A stretch of 64,000 nt of DNA, from the NCBI GenBank assembly GCA_019633425.1, contig WSUB01000012.1, forward strand, positions 338,371 through 402,370. The letters run 5' to 3'. Shown piece by piece: positions 40,636 to 50,784 of this stretch. Position numbers and translations under genes: made by a program. Under the pieces are notes generated by a model, which was not told the DNA's origin, did no database searches, and saw only the letters and a program-made list of their open reading frames with translations. Each line of letters opens with the position of its first letter. Within the stretch, counting starts at the first letter, position 1. The stretch comes from Tulasnella sp. 424 (taxonomy: Eukaryota; Basidiomycota; Agaricomycetes; Cantharellales; Tulasnellaceae).

Positions 40636-41434
40636 GGAGTCGGTATTATCCGAATTGCGAAACCACACAAGACTTGGAGCATTACAGTACATGTTGACAT
40701 CGAACTAATAAATCTCAGAGTAATTTTTGGCTGCTAGTGCGTTCATGGGGGTGGACAGTTTCAGTGTGGGGAAGAGAGCTCCTGGTGTTAGTGGTAAAGT
40801 CGCGGGAGTTTAAGGAGTCGGAACATATTAGAGCTTCCAGGTATCAAGGTGGGGCTATATGCGCTCTGGTTTTCTGTTTCGTGTAAAAGTGCTTTCCTTT
40901 CCGTTCCCTTTACACATGCTTTCTGTCATACGGGTCTCCTAAAAGCCTTTCCTTAGTCCGTCTACTGCTTTGGGGCCCTTTGGTGATATTTCTTGGTTAC
41001 CAACGTACGTATGTTTAAAAAAAAATGTGTCTTCCGATGTAGCAGTGTAGGATTTACGAACATATATAATTACTTTTTTGTCGGATTTCCGAGTTGGGAC
41101 CGCGGTCTGAAAAACCGGACGGAGGATGACGGACTTAGCGGGGGAACGGGAAGGTGACGTTTCAACCATGCTTGCGTCCAACCCAAGACCAGTAGATCGA
41201 CCTCTCATTGCCAAAGCCGCCCGTTTCCTGGGATCATGCACTAGAGCTCTAAATTCAGCTAAAGACATAGTGCGTCCTGGGCCAGTAAAGTAAGTCATGG
41301 GTTTGATCAAATTTCCTGCGGTTTGGATCACGCTAAATTGGCTTGTCGTTTGCCCTCTTTACACGTATGACACAATCAGACAGAGTATCAGCGTTGATGA
41401 CTGTGCGGCGCCGCCTCTGTTATTGCTCCAACAC
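40636..41434 (+). repeat. Right-array spacer 1, with USP 3'-end copy
   Basis: At about 40745-40812 the plus strand reads DSFSVGKRAPGVSGKVAGV and a stop, a clear copy of the USP C-terminus (DSPSAEKRAPGVSGKVAGE). After this comes a copy of the USP 3' flank (TCGGAACATATTAGAGCTTCC, TTGGTGATATTTCTTGGTT, GATGTAGC). From 41110 the upstream region of the next F-box gene follows (GACGGAGGATGACGGA). A possible leader intron begins with GTAAGTC at 41290. Confidence 0.75.
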
Positions 41435-42997
41435 ATGGAGATGATCCCAGTCGAGATCCTCGTGGAGATCTTGGTGTACTGTCTTCCCCCTATCCACCAC
41501 CCTCAAGCCGGGCAGAGGAAGCGTCTGGCATCCGTTTGCCGCCGCTGGCACAGCGTAGTTAAAGAAACACCTATCCTCTGGTCCAAAATTACCAGCAGTG
41601 ACACACTCTCTCAAGTCATAAAATCACTCGCCAGGTCAAATCCGCATCCGATAGATGTCTACGGATGTTGGCTAAATGGGTATCATTTGTACCGTAAGGG
41701 ACATACCTTGGCGGAAATTCGTAGCTTCGTCGAGCTAGTTAACTGTCACATGGGACGGTGGCGACACGTTACGCTGGAGGTCATTAGCAATATACCACTC
41801 GGACTCACTGGCGGCTCAGCTCCCCTATTGGAATCCTTGGAAGTTTGGAGCGAGGGAAATTCCCCTATTCAAGTTGGGGGCGGGCTGGTCACTCTGGTCC
41901 CCGGTGCTTGGATGCCCCGTCTCCGCGAAGTTTGCATCAACGGTCTGGAGATGGGACAATTGGACACGTCATTCCCTCCAACTCTCTCCAAATTGATTAT
42001 CACGGGCGCGAGGTGTAATTCATTCGTTTCCTTCTCCAAACTCCTCACTATCCTCATGTCGTGTCCCGGCCTCACAGCCCTGGAGCTCTCCTCCCGCCAT
42101 GACGATACGATCGAAGACGCGGGCTGGACAGCGCTTCCCTTCGTCGAACTTCCCGCTCTGCGGGAGCTGACACTCTGGAAGCTCGGAAAGCAAGTCATCC
42201 GAGTGATTCTCCAGCAGCTGCAGTTTCCACATGAATGCGGCGTTCGGCTGTCTTCCGACCTCTCCGGCCCAGACCCAAGCGCCAACCTAACCTCGACTCT
42301 CGCGCACCATCTTGACGATCTTCGTAATGGTGGTACCAATCAAATAACATTCACCAATGAACGATTCCGCTTTGTGATGAGAACTCAAGGACCCCGATGG
42401 AATATGGAATTGGAAGTGGGTGGTTTCTGCGGGATCAGGGATATTGTGCTGTTGTTCAACCCCGAGGGCACAACTTGTACGGAAGGCTTGTCAGATGACC
42501 GCATTCCTGTTGCGCTGGAGTTCAGGCGGGACGTTCTAGTCTCCTGGGTGTTGGGCCGCCTCTCCTCGCTGGCAGATCTCGGAAGCATAGCGAGTCTCAA
42601 AGTCGACACGTACCAAGATGCGCACGTCGCTATTCTTTCCCATCTGGCTACCTCTGCTATAAAAGAGGGTGCCTTGCCGACTTGGCCTCTCCCTGGTCTG
42701 AGGGAACTCCACATCGAGGGACCTATGGCTAAGATAGGTCCCGTGATAGAATTCGTTGAAAGACGACGAGGGAAAGGCAATCGGCTTGGGACTCCTGCAC
42801 CTTTGCAACGGATCGAGTTTGAAGGGAACCAAGTGGAGGGGAGAGATCTCAGTCTGTCGAAACAGACCAAACAGGCGCGACCTGACTCCCTTCTCGACGT
42901 CCTGAATCTTTTGGATTGGGGTGCTCAAGTGATTTGGTACGGGGAGCGTGTGCACCGGGAAAATAACGAGTTTGTATCGCCCGATAGCGTGAAATAA
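41435..42997 (+). CDS. F-box protein 7 of the right array (520 aa)
   Basis: Starts MEMIPVEILVEILVYCLPP at 41435. F-box at residues about 3-50 (SVCRRWHSVVKETPILWS). Leucine-rich middle (SFPPTLSKLIITG, LPALRELTLWKLGKQVI). C-terminal LLDVLNLLDWGAQVIWYGER. It continues HRENNEFVSPDSVK because the stop used by its relatives (CAT TAG or CAC TGG GAA TAA) has been lost by small changes, adding about 12 residues. AATAAA lies near 43040. Expected role: SCF substrate receptor. Confidence 0.88.
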   Translation: MEMIPVEILVEILVYCLPPIHHPQAGQRKRLASVCRRWHSVVKETPILWSKITSSDTLSQVIKSLARSNPHPIDVYGCWLNGYHLYRKGHTLAEIRSFVELVNCHMGRWRHVTLEVISNIPLGLTGGSAPLLESLEVWSEGNSPIQVGGGLVTLVPGAWMPRLREVCINGLEMGQLDTSFPPTLSKLIITGARCNSFVSFSKLLTILMSCPGLTALELSSRHDDTIEDAGWTALPFVELPALRELTLWKLGKQVIRVILQQLQFPHECGVRLSSDLSGPDPSANLTSTLAHHLDDLRNGGTNQITFTNERFRFVMRTQGPRWNMELEVGGFCGIRDIVLLFNPEGTTCTEGLSDDRIPVALEFRRDVLVSWVLGRLSSLADLGSIASLKVDTYQDAHVAILSHLATSAIKEGALPTWPLPGLRELHIEGPMAKIGPVIEFVERRRGKGNRLGTPAPLQRIEFEGNQVEGRDLSLSKQTKQARPDSLLDVLNLLDWGAQVIWYGERVHRENNEFVSPDSVK

Positions 42998-43482
42998 CAC
43001 TAGGCCTGAAGCTGTACAGTACATGTTGACATCGAACTAATAAATCTCAGATCTAGTCGTAGCCGCTAGTGTGTTCATTAGGGCGGACAGTCTCAGTGTG
43101 GGGAAGAGACCTTGTGGTGTTAATGATAAAGTCGTGGGAGTTTAAGGAATTAGAACGTATTAGAGTTTCAAAACATGAAGTGGAAGCTATATGCCCCTTG
43201 GTTTTCCTTTTCATGTTAAAGTGCTTTCCTTTCCGTTCCCTTTACACGTGCTTTCTGTCATACTCGTCTCCCAAAAGCCAGCCTTTCCTTGGTCCGTCTA
43301 CTGCTTTTGGGCCTTTTTGGTGATATTTCTTGATTCTCATGCGTACGTAAGTTTTAAAAAGAAAGTATCTTCCGATGTAGCCATGTAGGACTTACGAACA
43401 TACATAGTTACGTTTCTTGTTGGATTTTCGAGTTGGGACCGCGGTCTGAAAAACCCGGCGGAGGATGATGGAGTTAACGGGG
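42998..43482 (+). repeat. Right-array spacer 2, with USP 3'-end copy
   Basis: At about 43074-43143 there is another copy of the USP C-terminal codons (ADSLSVGKRPCGVNDKVVGV, stop), followed by the USP 3'-flank sequence up to about 43425 and the beginning of an F-box upstream region (GGCGGAGGATGATGGAGTTAACGGGG), which ends abruptly at 43482. Confidence 0.72.
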
Positions 43483-43545
43483 GCTAAATCTTTTGGATCG
43501 TGGTGCTCAAGTGATTTGGTAAGGGGAGCGTGTATACTAAGAATA
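43483..43545 (+). pseudogene. F-box gene relic, last codons only
   Basis: The plus strand reads LNLLDRGAQVIW, stop, GERVY, stop, which is the C-terminal block of the right-array F-box proteins. It is fused directly to the distal upstream region of a unit, so the whole gene body has been deleted. AATAACGAGTTTGTATCATCCGATGGCGTG after it is the usual 3' flank of these genes. It marks a fifth right-array unit that was lost. Confidence 0.85.
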
Positions 43546-44908
43546 ACGAGTTTGTATCATCCGATGGCGTGAAATAACACCAGGCGCGGGCAGTACAGCA
43601 CACATTGACATCTCACTAATAAATCTCAAAGTTAGTCATGACTATCAGTGTGTTCATTAGAGCGGACAGTCTCAGTGTGGGGAAGAGCTCCTGGTGTTAG
43701 TGGCAAGGGCGCGGGAGTCTAACGAGTCTCTCGGAGTTTGTACGTATTGGAGCTTTGAAGTGCCAAGGTGACGCGTTATCCGTCCTTTTGCCCTTTTCAC
43801 GTAAAAGTGCTTTCCTCCCAATTCCGTTCCTCTACACATGCCTTCTGTAGTATGTGTCCTTGCTCTTTTTCAAAAAAATTTCCTTGGCCTGTTTCCCTTC
43901 TTGCAAGGTTTTCGGTGATTGCATGTTTCTAGGTTCGCATACACTCAGGCTGTCGGGTTTCGTTAACCCCGGCCATGGAGCATGGGACAGAAATCTTACC
44001 GGCGTAACCGTACCCGAGGGGCGGCGCCGAGGGCTAGGACGCTGGCAAGGTTTCACTGGAGCGGATGGTAGCTCGGCGAGTTTGCGTGTTATGGTGTCCA
44101 TTGCGCCGAGCAGCGAGCAACAGGGATGTAACGGCAAAGAGCTTAGTGACCGAGTGAATCTCAAAGAGGATGAGGAGAGATCCGAAGCGGAAGGTGACTA
44201 CTGAAGATTGTTAGACACCGATGACGACTTCCTCGAGTTGGAGTATGAGATTTGGCCAAAGGATACGGAGGATGTCACTGGAGATGTCATCATTTCAAAT
44301 TCATTGCAGCTGGTTGCAGAGTGGCCCAAGAAGCACCAGCAATGTTTGGGTGGGTGGGTTAGCGGTCATGAGGGGCGGGGGGGATCAAAGCGACTTTGAG
44401 GAAGCGAAGAGTATTCCAGCGGACTCGGACTTTCTTTGCGGTTTGAGGCCTTGGACTAGATTTCCTGTTCATGGAACATTGTCTTTCGATTCCAAGTTTT
44501 TAATATTGGTTCCAATTAAGCCAGTCAATGATTTACCCGGGGGGACACTTGTCCCGAGCCGCGTGACCCGGCGGGACGGAACAGCGGAACCGAAGCGCAA
44601 GGGGATGACGGAGTTAGCGGGGGAGCGGGAAGGTGACGTTTCAACCATACTCCCATCCAACCAGAGGCCAGGATACCGGTCGCTGATCGCCAAAGCCTCC
44701 ATTCTCCGGGGATCGTGCATTGGCGCCCGAAAGTCAGAACCACGGTGCGCCCTATGGCACAAGAGTGAGTCGCAGTAATAATCGAATTACTGTGGTTGGA
44801 TCCCATCATGACTGACGTGTCATTTCAAGTCCTCTGCAGTTAACCACAATCAGACAGAGTATCAGCGCCGATGGCCGTGCGGTGCCACTTCCGTCATTGT
44901 TCCAACCC
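43546..44908 (+). repeat. Right-array spacer 3, with USP 3'-end copy and unknown insert
   Basis: A third USP C-terminal copy lies at about 43660-43722 (GCGGACAGTCTCAGTGTGG onward; decayed, stop changed). The USP 3'-flank follows to about 43930. The part 43940-44530 is not found in the sibling spacers. It holds only unrecognised frames (43854-44204, 44208-44399) and may be an insertion. From 44585 the normal F-box upstream region resumes (GGATGACGGAGTTAGCGGGGG). Confidence 0.6.
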
Positions 44909-46420
44909 ATGGAGATGATCCCAGTCGAGATCCTCGTGGAGATCTTGGTGTATTGCCTTCCCCCCTTATTCGACTCTCAAACCCGGCAGAGGACGACTCT
45001 GGCACTCGTTTGCCGCCGATGGAACACCGTAGTCGAGGAAACGCCTATCCTCTGGTCCTCAATCACCAACGAAGACACACCCTCTCAAGTCGAAAGATCA
45101 CTCGCCAGGTCGAATAAGCATCCGATAGACGTCATCGGATATTGGACAACAGACGGACTGTTCTATGAGGAAGATACTTTGGCGGAAATTCGTAGCTTCT
45201 TTGAGCTGGTTCATTGTCACATGGGGCGGTGGCGACATGTTTCGCTGGAGCTCGTTAGCGATATACCACTCGGACGCACTGGCGGTTCAGCTCCCCTACT
45301 GGAATCCTTGGAGGTTGGCTGCGGAGCGGATTCCCCTGCTGTAGGCGAACTGGTCACCCTGTTCCCTGGTGTTTGGATGCCCCGTCTCCGTGAAGTATCC
45401 ATCTGGGGTTTGGAGCCGGTACAATTGGACATGCCATTCCCTCCGACTCTCACAAAATTGAGCATCACGAATCTGAAGTATTGGACCACTTCCTTCTCCA
45501 AACTCATCACTATTCTCATATCGTGTCCCGGCCTCACGGCCCTGGAGCTCTCCTCCATCTGCGACTATTCGATTGAAGACGAGGGGTGGAAAACGCTTCC
45601 CGTCGTGTCGCTTCCCGCTTTGCGGGAGTTGACACTGCGGAAGCTCGCAAAGCAAGTCCTACGAGCGATTCTTCAGCGACTGCAGTTTCCATCTGAATGC
45701 GTCGTTTGGCTCTCTTCCCGGCACTTCTACACGGACCCAAGCGCCAACTTAACATCTACTCTCGCGCACCATATTGACGACCTTCAGAATGGCGGCATCA
45801 ACCAAATAACAATCGCCATTGCACGATTCGATTTTGTGCTGAGAGCTCAAGGGCCCCGATGGCACATGGAATTCGAACTGCGTACCATGGGCGGAGCCAA
45901 GGATATTGTGCTGTTGCTGAACCCCGAGCGTACAACCTGCGCGGAAGGCTCGCCACATGACCGCATCCCTGTCACGTTGGAATTTATCCAGGATGTCCCA
46001 GTTGACAGGGAGTTGGACCGTCTCTCCTCGATATCAGACCTCGAATGCGTAACGAGTCTCAAAGTCGACATGTCCCTGGGTACGCACCTCGCTATTCTTT
46101 CTCATCTGGCGACGCGTATCACGAACAAGGGTGCCATGCCGACTTGGCATCTCCCTGGTTTGCGGGAACTCCACATCAAGGGAGCTATTGCTACAATAGA
46201 TCCCGTGATCGAATTCGTTGAAAATCGACGAGGGCAAGGCGATCGGCTTGGCCTTCCTGCACCTTTGCAACGGATCGAGTTTGAAGGGAATCAAGTGGAG
46301 GGGGAAGACCTCAGTCCGTCGGGACCAAGCAAACAGGCGCGGCCTGACACCTTTCTCGACCTGCTAAATCTTTGGGAGCGGGGTGCTCAAGTGATTTGGT
46401 ACGGGGAGCGGGTGCATTAG
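44909..46420 (+). CDS. F-box protein 8 of the right array (503 aa)
   Basis: Starts MEMIPVEILVEILVYCLPP at 44909. No upstream in-frame ATG exists, which supports this start for the whole group. F-box residues about 3-50 (ALVCRRWNTVVEETPILWS). Leucine-rich middle (PFPPTLTKLSIT, LPALRELTLRKLAKQVL). The C-terminal block LLNLWERGAQVIWYGER is shortened and altered relative to the LLDWGAQV of its siblings. Stop TAG directly after ERVH. Expected role: SCF substrate receptor; substrate unknown. Confidence 0.88.
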   Translation: MEMIPVEILVEILVYCLPPLFDSQTRQRTTLALVCRRWNTVVEETPILWSSITNEDTPSQVERSLARSNKHPIDVIGYWTTDGLFYEEDTLAEIRSFFELVHCHMGRWRHVSLELVSDIPLGRTGGSAPLLESLEVGCGADSPAVGELVTLFPGVWMPRLREVSIWGLEPVQLDMPFPPTLTKLSITNLKYWTTSFSKLITILISCPGLTALELSSICDYSIEDEGWKTLPVVSLPALRELTLRKLAKQVLRAILQRLQFPSECVVWLSSRHFYTDPSANLTSTLAHHIDDLQNGGINQITIAIARFDFVLRAQGPRWHMEFELRTMGGAKDIVLLLNPERTTCAEGSPHDRIPVTLEFIQDVPVDRELDRLSSISDLECVTSLKVDMSLGTHLAILSHLATRITNKGAMPTWHLPGLRELHIKGAIATIDPVIEFVENRRGQGDRLGLPAPLQRIEFEGNQVEGEDLSPSGPSKQARPDTFLDLLNLWERGAQVIWYGERVH

Positions 46421-47229
46421 GAATAACGAGTTTGTATCATCCGATGGCGTGAAATAACACCAGGCTTGGAGTAGTATAGCACATGTTGACATCTCACTAA
46501 TGAATATCAAAGTTGTTCTTGGCTGCCGGTGTGTTCATTAGGGCGGACAGTCTCAGTGTGGGGAAGAGCTCCTGGTGTTGGTGGTAACGTCGCGGGAGTT
46601 TAGAGAGTAGGAACATATTAGAAGCTTCAAAGCATCAAGGTAAAAGCCATATAGGTCTTGGTTTTCCTTTTCATGTAAAAGTGCTTTCTCTCCTTTCCCT
46701 TCCCTTTACACATGTACATGCTTTCTGTCATACGCATCTCCTGAAAAGCCTTTCCTTGGTCCGTCTATTTTTGAGCCTTTTTGATGATATTTCTTGGTTC
46801 CCATACGTACGTACGTTTGCAAAAAAAAGGGTCTTCCGATGTAGCCGTGTAGCATTTACGAACATACATAGTGACCTTTTTGTTGGATTCCGAGTTGGGA
46901 AACCCGGCGGAGGATGACGGGGTTAGCGGGGAATCGGGAGAATGAGCTTAACCACACCTCCACCTACAACCCCAGACCAGTAGATCGACCACTCATTACC
47001 AAAGCCTCCAATAGAATTTACTGGGGTCCTGCACTAGAGCTCTAACTTCAGCTAGAGACATCGGTAACTTGCGTCCTAGGACAGTAACGTGAGCAACGGT
47101 TTAATCAAGTTTCGTGTGACTTGGATCACGCTAAATTTGACTTGTCGTTTGCACTCCATTTACCCTCAATCAAACAGGGTATTCAGCGTGGGTGCCTGTG
47201 CAATGCCACCTCCGTCACCGTTCCAACCC
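46421..47229 (+). repeat. Right-array spacer 4, with USP 3'-end copy
   Basis: A fourth decayed copy of the USP end is at about 46535-46602 (GCGGACAGTCTCAGTGTGG..CGCGGGAGTTTAG), followed by the USP 3'-flank sequence to about 46890 and then the F-box upstream region (GGCGGAGGATGACGG near 46906). Confidence 0.72.
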
Positions 47230-48747
47230 ATGGAGATAACCCCAGTCGAGATCCTCGAGAAAATCTTGGCATACTCCCTTCCTCCTGTCGACCAACCTCA
47301 AGCCCGGCGGAGGACGACACTGGCACTCGTTTGCCACCGTTGGAATGCCGTGGTCCAGGAAACACCTCTCCTCTGGTCCAACATCTCCAGCAGTGACAAA
47401 CTCACTCAAGTCGAAAAATCACTCGCCAGGTCGAATAGGCATCCAATAGATGTCTACGGATTTTGGTCGAATGAGTATCTTTCTCACCTTGAGGAAGATA
47501 CCCTGGCGGAAATTCGTAGCTTCGTTGAGCTGGTTAACTGTCACATGGGACGGTGGCGACGCGTTACGCTGGAGCTCGTTAGCAATATACCACTCGGGCC
47601 CACGGGCGGTCCAGCCCCCCTATTGGAATCCTTAGAGGTTTGCCACGGGGTGAATTCTCCTGCTGTAGACGAATTGGTCACCCTGTTCCCCAGGGCTTGG
47701 ACGCCCCGTCTCCGCGAGGTTTGCATCAATGGTCTGGAGCTAGTACAATTGGACATGCCATTCCCTCCGACTCTCTCAAAATTGATCATCACGGGCGTGA
47801 GGTATTGGACGCCCTCCTTCTCCAAACTCCTTACTATCCTCATGGCGTGTCCCGGCCTCACAGCCCTGGAATTCTCCTCCCACCATGACGATGTGATCGA
47901 AGACGAGGCCTGGACAACGTTTCCCGTCGTTGAACTCCCTACCCTGCGGGAGTTGACACTCTGGAAGCTCGGAAAGCAAGTCATCCGAGCGATTCTCCAG
48001 CGAGTGCAGTTCCCACACGACTGCGTCGTTCGGCTCTCTACCTGGCTCTTGGACACGGACCCAAGCGCCAACTTAACCTCTACTCTGGCGCACCATTTTG
48101 ACGAGCTTCATCGTGACGACATCAACCAAATCACAATCGCCGTTGGACGGTCCAGTTTTGCGGTGAGAGCTCAAGGACCCCGATGGAACATGGAATTCGA
48201 GTTGGGCAGCTTGCGCGCGGCCAGGGATATTGTGATGTTGCTCGACCCCGAGGACGCCAGTTATGTGGAAGGCTTGCCACATGACCGCATTCCTGTGACA
48301 CTGGAATTCAGCCAAGATGTTCGACCTGACAGGGTGCTGGGCCGCCTCTCCTCAATATCAGACCTCGGAGGCATAGCGAGTCTCGAAGTCGACGCGTCCC
48401 AGGGTGCACATGTCGCTATTCTTTCTCATCTGGGGACGCGTATCAAAAAGGGAACCATGCCGACTTGGCATCTTCCTGGTCTGCGGGAACTCCACGTCAA
48501 GGGACCTATGCTTAAAGTAGATCCCGTGATACAATTCGTTGAAAACCGACGAGGGAAAGGCGATCGGCTTGGAATTCCTGCACCTTTGCAACGGATCGAG
48601 TTTGAAGGAGAACAAGTGGAGGGGAGAGACCTCAGTCCGTCGGGACCTACCAAACAGGCGCGGCCTGACTCCCTTCTCGACCTGCTAAATGTTTTGGATT
48701 GGGGTGCTCAAGTTATTTGGTACGGGGAGCGTGTGCACTGGGAATAA
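47230..48747 (+). CDS. F-box protein 9 of the right array (505 aa)
   Basis: Starts MEITPVEILEKILAYSLPP at 47230. F-box residues about 3-50 (ALVCHRWNAVVQETPLLWS). Leucine-rich middle (PFPPTLSKLIITGV, LPTLRELTLWKLGKQVI). C-terminal LLDLLNVLDWGAQVIWYGER, ending VHWE before TAA. AATAAA lies at about 48825. Its 3' end converges on TRM61, 135 bases away. No USP 3'-end copy follows it, so it is the last unit of the array. Expected role: SCF substrate receptor. Confidence 0.88.
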   Translation: MEITPVEILEKILAYSLPPVDQPQARRRTTLALVCHRWNAVVQETPLLWSNISSSDKLTQVEKSLARSNRHPIDVYGFWSNEYLSHLEEDTLAEIRSFVELVNCHMGRWRRVTLELVSNIPLGPTGGPAPLLESLEVCHGVNSPAVDELVTLFPRAWTPRLREVCINGLELVQLDMPFPPTLSKLIITGVRYWTPSFSKLLTILMACPGLTALEFSSHHDDVIEDEAWTTFPVVELPTLRELTLWKLGKQVIRAILQRVQFPHDCVVRLSTWLLDTDPSANLTSTLAHHFDELHRDDINQITIAVGRSSFAVRAQGPRWNMEFELGSLRAARDIVMLLDPEDASYVEGLPHDRIPVTLEFSQDVRPDRVLGRLSSISDLGGIASLEVDASQGAHVAILSHLGTRIKKGTMPTWHLPGLRELHVKGPMLKVDPVIQFVENRRGKGDRLGIPAPLQRIEFEGEQVEGRDLSPSGPTKQARPDSLLDLLNVLDWGAQVIWYGERVHWE

Positions 48748-48882
48748 CGAGTTTGTATCATCCGGCGGCGTGCAATAGCACTGTGTAGGCTCTGAGCAGC
48801 AAAGTACATGTTGGCATCTCATTAATAAATCTCAAAGTCAGTGTTAGATGAAAGTGTGTTCAATTTATTCGTTGAGCTATGG

Positions 48883-50525
48883 CTACGGTTCAGCCCCTGG
48901 AGCTAGTCCCTCGGAAGGACCCAAGTCTGGGCTTTCCCCCGAGGCGATTGCATGTTCGGCATTTGCTGACTCGGGCGCGCCAGGGTAGATCGTTGGGAGA
49001 AGAATCGCGAATGTAAGGTACGAAGTATGACCTCGCTGTTCCGGGAAGGGTTTTCCGAGGCTGATTCGTTCAACTGCCGCTTTCTCGGTAACCTGTCGAG
49101 GGATCCCTTGTTAACCTATGAAAAAAAGACTCGGAAATATACGACTCACCATTTCCAGGGTAACCGGAGAAGGGCCATCAGGTTTGGGTTTTTTGGTGGT
49201 CGGCCCCGCTTCAGAGTCGTCCCCGTGTGGGGCATTTGTCTGACCGGTGGTCGGATGGTCCTCCCCAGCTTTGCGCTTCTGCCCATGAGGATGTTCTGCG
49301 TCCTCGACATCCATCTCCTGCCCACTGCTCTCACCCGCCTTCTTCTTGCCCTTCTCCTTTGCTCGGATCGCACTCTCTTCGATCTGCTTTATCCTCCTCG
49401 CCTCCCTCTTGACATCGGAATCTCTGAGCTTTTCAGCAACGGTTCCAACAGACTTCAAAGGAGGGTAGCTTCCAACGTCGATTGTTCGTAAGAGTGTTTC
49501 GTACATGGTAATGCTGGTGAATCCTGAATCGTTGAGGGCTGAAACGGTTCGAAGAACTTGTTCGGCACAGGGGCTGAAGCAGCAAATTCGGGTGGATTGG
49601 GTTTTCTGGCCAAGATGGAGGAAATAAATTTTATCAGTCAGGTAAAACGGGGTCCTGGTATGCTGGTGCGGTACCTTCAGCGACTGTTTGGCAGCCGGGA
49701 TGGCTTCCCATGGCGCGGGAAGGTCGAGGAACACTGCCCACGACAAACATACAATAGTCAACGAAAAATTTTCTTCGGACTGCTATTGGCTTTTACGAAC
49801 CTGCATCTACCGCATTCTCCAAACCAAACCCTTCCTTGCAGACGTTCCGATGGGAAACGGTTACATATTCAGACATGCCATGCTGTGCGAATTCTTCCCT
49901 TTCCGGGTTAGACAAAGGCAAAATAAGTAGCGGCAAATGGAAAAATGAATGGCATGGATGGAGTTTCAACATACTGAGCGGCCTGACACCTCGTCTCGTG
50001 GAATTCGAACGAATGCAATCTACCGGATTTTCCGATGGTTCGTGACACGGAGTGAGAGAAGGAACCCGAGCCGGTACCTGCACGCCGCCTCGTTAGTTTC
50101 AAGACCGATAGCAAGTTTAAAATAATTCACCTGCTTCGATAACAACACTCCCTGGTTTGATACCAAGCCAGCTTACAACGAAGGCGATGTCGGCAACGTA
50201 GAGGATTTGAGTGCGATGCGGCAGAGCTAGCGTCCACAGCTCGGGTGTCGGACGAAGGACATATATGAATCCTTTTCCATTCCGAGAGCCAATCTTGGAA
50301 CCGAAAGGTTTTCCGATGAGGTCGGCATGTCGGTAGGCTCCGAACCGACCGTTAAGTTCTTCGCCTGGCGCTATGGTGATTGCCTTCAGTGAATCTCGAG
50401 TCTGTCATGATATCAATGATTAATAATAAAAAGACAGTCATCAGAGAGTCTAGTGTACGTGAATAACTTACGAACCAAACAATAACAACGTCCCCAGCGG
50501 CTATTTCCCGTGCTTGACTAAACAT
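48883..50525 (-). CDS. TRM61: tRNA (adenine-58-N1)-methyltransferase catalytic subunit
   Basis: Seven minus-strand exons: 50472-50525, 50131-50401, 49975-50077, 49801-49898, 49675-49733, 49150-49605 and 48883-49092. All are GT..AG and in frame, giving 416 residues. Trm61 with Trm6 forms the nuclear enzyme that makes m1A58 in tRNAs, including initiator tRNA-Met. Seen: start [56 protein letters not shown]-binding motif [11 protein letters not shown] (about residues 107-116), then [26 protein letters not shown] with the catalytic-side Asp, and [16 protein letters not shown] Lys/Glu-rich insert of about 100 residues precedes the conserved [10 protein letters not shown] near residue 367. A tail of about 40 residues follows that box and is longer than usual. 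It shares a divergent promoter with the DUF3605 gene. Confidence 0.93.
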
Positions 50526-50784
50526 AGGCCCTGAGATTTGATGGACGACAGCTGGGGTTTAAAAGTACAGAGTTTGACGATTGAATGTTCCTTGAATACG
50601 GCGAGACCAGTGGATGTAAGTTGCTGGTTAGACGGTGGCGGAGCCAAGGCTCGTGGCGTGGTTGAGCGTGGCTTCGAACCTCCCACAGTTCGATTCTACG
50701 AACTCTGGAGCCTTCACAGTTAACCTTCACGTTCCCCTGCCCCACCTACCTACCTACCTCAAACAACGGTGTTGTCTGTCAGCC
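50526..50784. promoter_or_regulatory. Divergent promoter between TRM61 and the DUF3605 gene
   Basis: 259 bp separate the two opposite start codons. The interval holds a tRNA-like stretch at 50653-50697 (A-box-like TGGCGTGGTTGAG and B-box-like AGTTCGATTCT) and a CCTACCTACCTACC run near 50744-50757. No clear TATA box was found. Confidence 0.6.
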
